Of a stretch of 64,000 bases of DNA, positions 58,301 through 64,000 are shown one piece after another. The notes beneath the pieces are model-generated. The model was given only the letters and a program-made list of their open reading frames with translations, searched no databases and was not told the origin of the DNA. The DNA comes from Streptomyces aureus (GTDB lineage Bacteria > Actinomycetota > Actinomycetes > Streptomycetales > Streptomycetaceae). A program made the translations under genes and the position numbers. The first letter of the stretch is position 1. The number at the start of each line of letters is the position of its first letter. The DNA is taken from NCBI RefSeq assembly GCF_000725495.1, contig NZ_KL647039.1:334287-398286 (forward strand). Direction: 5' to 3'.

Positions 58301-58435
58301 CAGCAGGGCCACGAGGGCCCCGAACGCCTTCACGAAGTCCCCGAACGTCCGACGACGCCGGGGCAGGGGCTGCGGCGTCCGATTCCTCGGACCCGGCGAG
58401 CCGCCCGTCGGACTGGAGTTGGTGCGTCGCGCCAT
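55367..58435 (-). CDS. membrane protein with LysM and BTAD (SARP-like) domains
   Basis: 1022 residues. Three membrane helices occur in the first 155 residues (residues about 35-60, 82-105 and 130-155), followed by an Ala/Gln-rich linker. A LysM domain (DSLWEIAQRHLGDGRRYKEIYELNKDR, residues about 228-280) is followed by a Gly/Gln-rich low-complexity region and another hydrophobic segment. The long C-terminal part ends in a bacterial transcriptional activator domain (SLYHEATQGKGVDSRVV... to LLDELLPTW). This domain combination is known in actinobacteria but its function is not established. The start is at the divergent 384-bp region before the toxin locus. Confidence 0.88.
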   Translation of the reverse strand: MARRTNSSPTGGSPGPRNRTPQPLPRRRRTFGDFVKAFGALVALLVLLVGVPGALVVAVGWPLPDGAPSLDWLQQEITVGTFIRVLTVIVWLAWAQFTACVLVEMKAALSGVGLPNRVPGAGASQLLARQLVAALLLVGAAAASFTPGLSQLGQSPDGARQGSVATAQQTPGGLFAQQQERSAAEAAAAVAEQAADAAAHAASRADAGASARYGDTKYYRIQPPEGRHHDSLWEIAQRHLGDGRRYKEIYELNKDRTQPDGSKLSEASLIRPGWIMEMPGDAHGGELVEMPEAKPGVPEQVRHQIQDYSRTGHQAQGDQRQAGGEQGGRGEQGGQGEQGAQNGRSGRGDQDTAQFRVPQQRAGGDADGQREHADDTSADSRHGEGAPAAFDGSGFGLPEALVGAPLLAAGLLGALGRRRRQALWQSALGAVGGRRGMEPPVPTGSAADAQDALLVGADPEGVRRLDLSLRGLAASLAAESRPLPTVYAAWLGGNGDLHLQLAQPAGKPPAPWQLGQDQTFWMLARADAERYEETDTAAPYPGLVSLGTMDDSRLLLNLEAVPGIVSLGGSPADRAGVFASVAAELATNGWSDRMTITLVGFGEDLTPLAPNRLRHLDGIEALVETMEAETRQRRGALGAAGHDSVLTGRTGPAQHTRWAPHLVLLSVEPSPADALRLAELAADAGRLGIGYLVGTESGELPGAAWEMEITGEGKLLAPLLGLELDAQMLPAAQQQAVVELFVEADPEGGPDDPTDSPPFLVDISEQGRPAVYARLVGPYEIIGLDTPDGERSPLLHEALALLLLHREGVHPRVLSSALWPRGVTEDVRDALVERLRGWLGTDPDGTARLAADATGRLTLAKSVVSDLDVLRSLYHEATQGKGVDSRVVRGRLLTDALVLVRGPLLADRPEGRYGWLTHEIVDAQLPLLVADIGLALSSFHLEKDRAEKAIEALNASMNSAPADERLWNELLRATHATGDEDRVKRLAADLVARSGARGLPPRTEALLDELLPTWRSGTAAVG

Positions 58436-58819
58436 GGCTGGTGTCCTGGGTTCGTTTGGGGAGGGCGTGAGTTCGGGGGTGGACCGAGCCTACTGAGAGT
58501 CTAAAGAGGGTGTCGAAGGCCCGGCAGGGGACATTGCCCCCACCCCGCCCGTTTCCTCACCAACCGTCCGGCACAACCGAGTTGCCCCTTCACCCCCGGC
58601 ACCCGCCTCCCCCGTTGACCCCCACCGCTTTCACACCGCCTTCACGCACCGTGCGCGACAGGCCTGTCGGGGTGCGACGCTTCCGACCGAGCACAGCGCC
58701 CTTTGCCTGCCGTTGAATTCGGCTATACCCGAGGCGAACGGGGCTCGCATAGAGTCACAAGGTTGGCATGAACGCAGAGCGCGCGAGGATGGAACCGCGC
58801 GTCGGACCACGGGGCGTCG
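58436..58819. other. 384-bp divergent region before the toxin locus
   Basis: Contains a moderately AT-rich patch with TTGAATTCGGCTATACC (about 58713-58730), a candidate promoter for the toxin operon. No gene is supported. Confidence 0.4.
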
Positions 58820-59140
58820 ATGAGCGATCTGAAGGCGGACACACAGCGCATACGCGAGTGTTCTCGCGCGTTGCAGCGGATCTACCACTCCTTCACCGAC
58901 CGAGCCAACCCGGCCGAGGACTTCTCGCCGGCAGAACTGGGAAACCAGCGCATCGTCGACGCGTTCGACGAATTCGCGAGCAATTGGAAGATCCACCGCA
59001 AGGACCTGGCCGAGCAGATCGAGACGCTCGGCACGATCACCTGGGAAGCGGCCAAGAGCTACGACGCCATCGACGCGGAACTCGCCGCCGCCCTGCGCCG
59101 GCAGGACGCGAAGACCAAACAGGGTCAGGGGCCCTCGTGA
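58820..59140 (+). CDS. WXG100-like small helical protein of the toxin operon
   Basis: 106 residues, predicted two-helix hairpin with a central NWKIHRKDL turn and a following LAEQIETLGTITWEAAKSYDAID helix, as in ESAT-6/WXG100-type proteins although the W-x-G itself is not exact. Such proteins accompany type VII secretion effectors as partners or chaperones. Its stop overlaps the GTG start of the toxin gene (GTGA), tying it to the toxin. Confidence 0.78.
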   Translation: MSDLKADTQRIRECSRALQRIYHSFTDRANPAEDFSPAELGNQRIVDAFDEFASNWKIHRKDLAEQIETLGTITWEAAKSYDAIDAELAAALRRQDAKTKQGQGPS

Positions 59141-60570
59141 GCCGTCCACCGGCCCACGAGTGGTCCGTACTGGGTGAGGACGGCGATCCGATTCCGGGGG
59201 ACCCGGATGCGATCGCGCTGCTCGGGCAGTCGCTCCGCGAGATGGCGAACGACATTCAGCGCGAAGCGGGCGACGTCGAGGCGCTGAGCGGTGTCGAGTC
59301 CTGGAAGTCCAAGGCGGCCGACTCCTTCCGCGACACGGCGCAGGACACGATCAAACCTCTGCGGAAGGCCTACCACCGCTACGACAAGGCCGCGAGCGCG
59401 ATGGGCACGCGCGTCCGCCCCGGCAGCACGGGCGACTGGGCCTCGGCTCTCGAGCACGCCCAACAGCTGGCCGACAAGGCGTTGAAAGCGGCCAAGGACG
59501 CGGACGCCGACCACCGGTCGGCGGCCACGGGCATCGGGAACCTTCCGCCGCACACCAAGGACGACGATCCCGAACTGGTGCGGCTGAAGAAGAAACGGGA
59601 CGCCGCCGCGGGTGACCTCGGTGAGGCGAAGGCCCTGCTGCGGGAGGCCAAGCGCGTTCGTGACGACGCCGCGGACCGGGCCGCCGCGATCATCCACCGC
59701 GCCATCACCCACGACGGGATGCACGATTCCCGATGGGACAAGTTCGGCAATGCCGTGGACTCCGTCGCCTCCGAGGTCGGAGAGGCGCTGACGGAGGCGG
59801 GTGAGATCCTCGTCTCGGACCTCGCTTCCATCGGCAAGGCCATGGTGGACGATCTCCCGTCGACGCTGGCCGTGCTCGGCGGGCTCGGCCTGGCGGCGCT
59901 GGGGGCCGGTGAGGAAGTCGGCGGCATCCTGCTGGACGCGACCGGGATCGGAGCGGCTCTCGGGATTCCCATCAACGTCGCGGCCGCGGCCCAGATCGCC
60001 GCCGGGCTCTCGATCGCGGGCGCCGGCGCGGCCGGCATCATGAACGACGCGATGGGGCCCGACCGGGTCGACATGACGTCCGACGGCTCAGGCGGGGGCG
60101 GGGGCGGCGACTGGGACACGGCGGCCAAGGTCGACCGGACCAAGCCGTCGGGCGAGGCGGACCCCCATGCCCAGCCTCGCGGGAATCCGGAATCCCTCAG
60201 CAAGAATGACGACGCCGAGACGATACGCGCGAAAGGCCGGGAAGTGCACTCGGCCGAAACCTTGGCCCGGCAGGGGTACGACGTCGAACAGTCTCCCGGG
60301 AAGATGCCCAACGGAACCAAACCCGACTTCCGTGTCGAAGGAAAGATATTCGACAACTACGCCCCCACCTCCGACAACCCCCGCTCCATCTGGCGGGCCG
60401 TGGAGAAGAAGGTCGACAAGGGACAGACGGAGCGCGTCGTCCTGAACCTCGGAGACAGCGGAGCCGATCTGGGTGCTCTCCGACAGCAGTTTCAGAGTTG
60501 GCCCAAGGAGGGCTTGAAGGAGGTGATGGTCATCGATCGCGAGGGCAACATAGTTCATCTCTATCCGTAG
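59137..60570 (+). CDS. type VII-secreted polymorphic toxin with CdiA-CT-like nuclease domain
   Basis: 477 residues from GTG 59137. The N-terminal part (WSVLGEDGDPIPGDPDAI... to YDKAASAM, residues about 8-90) resembles the putative T7SS secretion-signal domain. Residues 100-230 are coiled coil, 245-310 hydrophobic, then a Gly-rich linker (SGGGGGGD). Residues about 365-477 resemble the CdiA C-terminal tRNase/restriction-endonuclease-like toxin domain: Glu in SAETLARQGYD, KPDFRV (Asp near 397), KIFDNYAPTS (Asp near 406) and VEKKVDKGQTERVVLNL. The expected action is cleavage of tRNA or other nucleic acid in rival cells. The gene directly before an immunity-like gene fits this. Confidence 0.87.
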   Translation: MSRPPAHEWSVLGEDGDPIPGDPDAIALLGQSLREMANDIQREAGDVEALSGVESWKSKAADSFRDTAQDTIKPLRKAYHRYDKAASAMGTRVRPGSTGDWASALEHAQQLADKALKAAKDADADHRSAATGIGNLPPHTKDDDPELVRLKKKRDAAAGDLGEAKALLREAKRVRDDAADRAAAIIHRAITHDGMHDSRWDKFGNAVDSVASEVGEALTEAGEILVSDLASIGKAMVDDLPSTLAVLGGLGLAALGAGEEVGGILLDATGIGAALGIPINVAAAAQIAAGLSIAGAGAAGIMNDAMGPDRVDMTSDGSGGGGGGDWDTAAKVDRTKPSGEADPHAQPRGNPESLSKNDDAETIRAKGREVHSAETLARQGYDVEQSPGKMPNGTKPDFRVEGKIFDNYAPTSDNPRSIWRAVEKKVDKGQTERVVLNLGDSGADLGALRQQFQSWPKEGLKEVMVIDREGNIVHLYP

Positions 60571-60590
60571 GAATCAAGGGATCTTTCCGC

Positions 60591-61082
60591 ATGGCAATCG
60601 AATATGACCTCGACATCGCGACACAGTCACCCGCGTCCGAGGTCGCATCCTGGCTCGCCGAGATCGGCAGGGAATCCGGCGTGTTCGACGAATCGATCAC
60701 GGGGGAGCAACTGACGGAGAAGGGAGTTTTCGCGTACACCCGTCGTGGGACGTGCGTCAGCGTGCTCCAGCAGCGGCCGCCCCAGCCGTGGGACCCCATC
60801 GTCACGCATCTCGGGTTCGCCCCGACGGTCGGCGTCGGGTTCCGCATGGGCAAGGAAGCAGACACTTCGGACCAGCAGAACGACATGATCCGCCTGATCG
60901 CACCCCTGCTGGATCGGATCGAGGGCGACGCCGTACTGCACTACCAGTTCGAGGTCGTCTGGCTGCTCCGCAAGAACGGCGAACTGAGCCTCAACGAGCG
61001 GGACGACCTCTGGCGAGCGGACCGGCTCGCTCTCGTGCCCCGGCCCTATCGCCGGGAGACCCACACCATGGACATGGATTGA
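60591..61082 (+). CDS. SitI3-like immunity protein
   Basis: 163 residues from ATG 60591, 20 bp after the toxin stop. The MAIEYDLDIA start and IGFAP-like middle (THLGFAPTVGVGFRMGK) resemble the SitI3 immunity family known from Myxococcus. It is acidic and soluble. Position directly after the toxin gene makes it the likely cognate antidote; recognition is moderate, because I cannot search. Confidence 0.72.
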   Translation: MAIEYDLDIATQSPASEVASWLAEIGRESGVFDESITGEQLTEKGVFAYTRRGTCVSVLQQRPPQPWDPIVTHLGFAPTVGVGFRMGKEADTSDQQNDMIRLIAPLLDRIEGDAVLHYQFEVVWLLRKNGELSLNERDDLWRADRLALVPRPYRRETHTMDMD

Positions 61083-61090
61083 GTTCTCCA

Positions 61091-61465
61091 GTGAAGTTCA
61101 GGTTTCACTCGAGCGACATGCCCGGACGCGACATCTGGCGCCCTGATGCCGAGGTCGCCCACGCGTTCAAGGGCAGTTCGGACGTCTTCTCCGGGATCTA
61201 CAGGACGGACTCGGGAGTGGGGTCACTCGCGGCCGGTGAATGCGTCGTGGATTTCGAACGCTTCCGGAAGCTCTCCGAAGTGGCCATAGACCGATTCACC
61301 GCGTCGGATCAGGGAATCCTCCGTTCCCTGAGCCTCGGTTTCATCGCCACGGCCCTGGTACTCATCGACAGGGCCGGCCACCCGGCTCCCGCCATGCCCG
61401 GCCCGGCTCAGGAACTGGCCTGGGCGGCGCTCCGGGACCAGCACGCCCGGGCCATGCCCATCTGA
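61091..61465 (+). CDS. hypothetical protein, immunity-locus gene 2
   Basis: 124 residues from GTG 61091, just 8 bp after the SitI3-like gene. It is not recognised. It is mostly helical with a repeated DxxG-rich start (HSSDMPGRDIWRPDAEVAHAF). Tight spacing suggests cotranscription with the toxin and immunity genes. Confidence 0.65.
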   Translation: MKFRFHSSDMPGRDIWRPDAEVAHAFKGSSDVFSGIYRTDSGVGSLAAGECVVDFERFRKLSEVAIDRFTASDQGILRSLSLGFIATALVLIDRAGHPAPAMPGPAQELAWAALRDQHARAMPI

Positions 61466-61564
61466 GGGGGCGGATGCGGGCGGTGGCGGTGTCACGGCAG
61501 GACGGAGTGGTGCGCTTCCGGGGTCCCGGGTTCCGCAGCGCCTGCGTCACGTCACCGAACGTGG

Positions 61565-61580
61565 ACCTCAAAAGTGAGGT
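61565..61580 (+). promoter_or_regulatory. inverted repeat before the XRE regulator gene
   Basis: ACCTCA-AAAG-TGAGGT is a perfect 6-bp inverted repeat 75 bp before the regulator start, just upstream of TTGCCG and TAGCCT (candidate -35 and -10, although close together). It is likely an operator for the HTH protein encoded next, which would be autoregulated. Confidence 0.55.
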
Positions 61581-61654
61581 ACCGCAATCCGTTGCCGTAG
61601 CCTGACACCCGAACGAGGCACCCCGAGCGCCGAGTTGCAGTGAAGGAGCTGTTG

Positions 61655-62506
61655 ATGCCGCTGCGGAGCCACCCCACCGCCCGACAACTGCGCGTGGGCG
61701 CGGAGCTGCGCAGGATGCGCGAGTCGGCAGGCATGACGGCGCGGGAGACAGCCGCGCTCCTCGGAGTGAGCTCGTCCCAGATGACCCATGTCGAGTCCGG
61801 ACTGTCGGGTGTCAGCGAGGCACGCCTCCGCCGCCTCGCCGCCCACTACGCCTGCCTCGACGAGGCTTTGATCGACGGCCTGGCGATCCTGGCCACGGAT
61901 CGCACCCGCGGCTGGTGGGAGGAGTACCGCGGAATCCTCCCCGCACCCTTCCTTGACCTCGCGGAGCTGGAGCACTACGCCACGTTCCGCCGCGACGTCG
62001 ACTTCCTCCACGTACCCGGGCTTCTCCAGACCGAGGACTACGCCCGCGCACTGTTCTCGTTCACGACTCCCGAACTGCGCCCGGATCAGCTGGAGTCATG
62101 GGTGCAGCACAGGATGCGACGTCGCACGATCCTGGAAGGACCGAGGACGATTCCGTACGAAACGGTGATCCACGAGTCGGCGCTGCGGATCAGGGTCGGC
62201 GACCGAGCGGCCACCCGGGTGCAGCTGGGCAGGATCCTGGAGCTCTCCGAGGCCGACCACGTGACCGTGCGGGTCATTCCCTACGACCTCGACGGATTCG
62301 CCGGGGCCGGCAGCGCCATGGTGCATATGGGTGGCACCGTTCCCCGCCTGGACACCTTCGTGCGCGACGCTCCGTACGGCACGGCGTTCATCGATTCGGA
62401 GGCTCAACTCGACCGTCTCAGATCGCTGTTCCGTAAGGTGACGAGCGTGTCGTTCGAGCCCGAGCGGTCGCGCGACTTCATCCACCGGCTGACAAAGGAA
62501 CTGTGA
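61655..62506 (+). CDS. XRE-family regulator with DUF5753-type C-terminal domain
   Basis: 283 residues from ATG 61655 with AAGGAG 6 bp upstream; the in-frame GTG at 61640 has no such site. The N-terminal helix-turn-helix (LGVSSSQMTHVESGLSGVS) is followed by the 200-residue C-terminal domain seen in streptomycete regulators paired with DUF397 proteins (RGILPAPFLDLAELEHYATFR, FLHVPGLLQTEDYARALF). It is cytosolic. Its stop overlaps the DUF397 gene's GTG. Confidence 0.92.
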   Translation: MPLRSHPTARQLRVGAELRRMRESAGMTARETAALLGVSSSQMTHVESGLSGVSEARLRRLAAHYACLDEALIDGLAILATDRTRGWWEEYRGILPAPFLDLAELEHYATFRRDVDFLHVPGLLQTEDYARALFSFTTPELRPDQLESWVQHRMRRRTILEGPRTIPYETVIHESALRIRVGDRAATRVQLGRILELSEADHVTVRVIPYDLDGFAGAGSAMVHMGGTVPRLDTFVRDAPYGTAFIDSEAQLDRLRSLFRKVTSVSFEPERSRDFIHRLTKEL

Positions 62507-62514
62507 GGCGTGGC

Positions 62515-62721
62515 ATGAGCACCCCCTACACCTGGCAGAAGTCCTCCTTCTCCGGCGGCGGCGAAGGAAACGCCTGCGTCGAGCTCGCCTCGACCGTCGC
62601 TGCCCTCCACCTCCGCGAATCCGACGACCCCGGTGTCGTCCTCAGCACCACCCCGGCCCCGGTCGACCACCTCCTCCGCGCCATACGCACCGGAACGGTC
62701 ACCGCACCCCGGCGGCGGTAG
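62515..62721 (+). CDS. DUF397 protein, partner of the XRE regulator
   Basis: 68 residues from ATG 62515; the GTG at 62503, overlapping the regulator stop, adds four residues and is possible. The family core is TWQKSSFSGGGEGNACVELA...LRESDDPGVVLSTTP. Such proteins act as antitoxin-like or modulator partners of the HTH/DUF5753 regulators in streptomycetes; the exact role is not settled. Confidence 0.9.
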   Translation: MSTPYTWQKSSFSGGGEGNACVELASTVAALHLRESDDPGVVLSTTPAPVDHLLRAIRTGTVTAPRRR

Positions 62722-62776
62722 TGCCTCTGGATTTCGCGGCTTCGTCCACAGGTCTCGTCCCGGGAGTCACCCACTG

Positions 62777-63136
62777 ATGCGCATCGACGTCGACGATCCC
62801 GAACTGGACATGGGAATCGACCGGTCACTGACTCATCAAGGTCGGCCGTTCACCGGAGAAACCGTCGAAGCGGATCCCCGGACAGGACAGGTGGTCGCCA
62901 TGACCACCTACGCCGAAGGCCTGGAGGACGGCCCCGCCCGCGAGTGGTATGCGGACGGAACGGACAGAGCGGAAGGCCAGTGCCGACGAGGAATTCCGTA
63001 CGGCCGGTGGCGGGACTGGCACCACAACGGCCGACTCGCCGTCGAGAAGGAGTACGGCGCGCGCGGAACGGTTCGTTCGATCAAGAAGTGGTCGGAGAGC
63101 GGCGAACTCATCGACGACCGGAGCTTTGACGCCTGA
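62777..63136 (+). CDS. MORN-repeat (YwqK-like) protein, immunity-like
   Basis: 119 residues from ATG 62777. Four or so MORN_2-type units are seen (GLEDGPAREWYADGTD, CRRGIPYGRWRDWHHNGRLA, ...KKWSESGELI). Proteins of this type are annotated as antitoxins of YwqK family and often stand in polymorphic toxin loci. It is soluble and likely to bind a partner. Confidence 0.78.
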   Translation: MRIDVDDPELDMGIDRSLTHQGRPFTGETVEADPRTGQVVAMTTYAEGLEDGPAREWYADGTDRAEGQCRRGIPYGRWRDWHHNGRLAVEKEYGARGTVRSIKKWSESGELIDDRSFDA

Positions 63137-63191
63137 AGCCGCGCCCAGACCATCGTCCCCTCCCATCGGACCGACCACCGCCAGGAGAGCC

Positions 63192-63896
63192 ATGCCCGAC
63201 ATCAACCTTTGCCAGATCTGCGGCGAGGCGGCTCCCCCGATCGATGGGCAGTGCGGGGAGATCATCGGATACCGCCTGCTTCGGGACCAGTGGTCCGACT
63301 CCCCCTCCTTCCTCGACGGGAATCTCCACTTCTCGTGCCTCGAGCGGTCGGAGGAACGGGAGGCGTTCCACGCGGAATTCGTCCACCTCGTTCAAGCCGG
63401 GCACGAGGAGATCCCCGGTCTGGAGGAGTCCCACCCTCCGCTCACCAGGACGGGCCTGAGCATGTTTCCCGTCTTCTCGGGCGACGAGTGCGACATCTTC
63501 CAGAGCGGGAAGGCCGATCGCTGGATGCTCGTGAGGAAGACCGGTCCGTGGTTCGGCTTCGGTCTCCCCCAGCTCCAGGTCATCGGCTCGGGCGGAATTC
63601 CGGTCTCGGATTCCGAGGTGAACCGTTACCGGCTTCCCGTCGGCCTCGGGGACGAGGTCGGAACGTACGGACTTTCCGAGCTCCTGGAAGCCGTCGGGGT
63701 GGCCCACCGGTACGCGGACACGGCCGAACTGGCCCGTGTGGAATACCGTTTCGTCGACTACTACCCGCCGAAGAATCTCATCGACTACGTAGCCCTGGCA
63801 CCCCTTCCCTTTCCCCTGGAAGCGCGCACGTTTCTCGCCGCCCACGCGAAGACGTACACCCCCGTCACCTTCGACGACGAGGACGAGGACGCGTGA
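63192..63896 (+). CDS. hypothetical protein with N-terminal Cys pairs
   Basis: 234 residues from ATG 63192, ribosome site CCAGGAGAG just upstream. The N-terminus has NLCQICGE and a later Cys (HFSCLE), a possible small zinc site. The rest is a mixed alpha/beta domain of unknown family with a very acidic end (DDEDEDA). It lies in the immunity-like gene set, so it might be an orphan immunity protein. Confidence 0.65.
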   Translation: MPDINLCQICGEAAPPIDGQCGEIIGYRLLRDQWSDSPSFLDGNLHFSCLERSEEREAFHAEFVHLVQAGHEEIPGLEESHPPLTRTGLSMFPVFSGDECDIFQSGKADRWMLVRKTGPWFGFGLPQLQVIGSGGIPVSDSEVNRYRLPVGLGDEVGTYGLSELLEAVGVAHRYADTAELARVEYRFVDYYPPKNLIDYVALAPLPFPLEARTFLAAHAKTYTPVTFDDEDEDA

Positions 63897-64000
63897 TCGA
63901 GCCCCACACGTCGGCCCGTGCCGTCGCGGGGGGCGACACCCGTACGCTTCGGATGGTGCTGACCCAGACGTACATCCCGGTCCCGGGAACCACCGACCAG
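63893..64000 (+). CDS. hypothetical protein, 3' part outside window
   Basis: 36 codons from GTG 63893, which overlaps the previous stop (GTGA), so it is translationally coupled. The visible N-terminus (IEPHTSARAVAGGDT...MVLTQTYIPVPGTTDQ) is not recognised. Confidence 0.55.
   Translation, partial: MIEPHTSARAVAGGDTRTLRMVLTQTYIPVPGTTDQ

Overview
The window is a stretch of a high-GC actinobacterial chromosome, almost certainly a Streptomyces or close relative. The signs are very strong third-position G/C bias, many GTG starts, 4-base ATGA/GTGA gene overlaps, a 14-gene complex I operon (nuoA-N), futalosine-type menaquinone genes, XRE/DUF397 gene pairs, a c-di-AMP (ydaO-class) riboswitch in front of a cell-wall hydrolase, and dispersed intergenic repeats of a kind typical of the genus. 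No tRNA, rRNA, CRISPR array, intact insertion sequence or prophage was found.

Layout. 0-6.4 kb: the end of a TraG/VirD4-type coupling ATPase, a DUF4913-like gene, a small gene and a zeta-toxin-like kinase in one translationally coupled run, then a zinc-ribbon gene divergent from a 914-residue Rossmann-type protein. 6.4-13.4 kb: an NAD(P)H-dependent flavin reductase, an ABC-2 exporter (permease, ATPase) with a LolA-like exported protein, a repeat lipoprotein, two tandem-repeat blocks and a polyprenyl diphosphate synthase. 13.8-23.5 kb: a CocE/NonD-family hydrolase whose catalytic Ser and His look replaced, a c-di-AMP riboswitch with its LysM/transglycosylase gene, a HAD phosphatase whose C-terminus reads into a dispersed repeat, fumarylacetoacetase, RecQ and a secreted protein. 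23.6-39.5 kb: the nuoN-nuoA operon on the minus strand, preceded by a close match to the Rex operator.

40-54 kb: a secreted NlpC/P60 hydrolase, a geranylgeranyl-reductase-family flavoprotein, a GNAT enzyme, a PASTA protein, MenG, a secreted metzincin protease, a putative surface-polysaccharide operon (small membrane protein, deacetylase-glycosyltransferase fusion broken by an internal deletion/frameshift, acyltransferase), a GH18-like lipoprotein, a pseudo-amidohydrolase and MqnC. 54-58.4 kb: a prepilin peptidase, a repeat block of about 530 bp, and a membrane protein combining LysM and BTAD domains. 58.8-64 kb: a type-VII-secretion polymorphic toxin locus (WXG100-like protein, toxin with a CdiA-CT-like nuclease domain, SitI3-like immunity protein) followed by accessory immunity-like genes and an XRE/DUF397 pair.

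How the genes fit together: complex I (nuo), polyprenyl diphosphate synthase (side chain), MqnC and MenG (head group) and the geranylgeranyl reductase homologue (side-chain saturation) all serve a menaquinone-based respiratory chain, with NADH-responsive control suggested by the Rex site. A second theme is the cell envelope: LysM, transglycosylase, NlpC/P60, deacetylase and acyltransferase genes. The third is conflict and secretion at both ends of the window.
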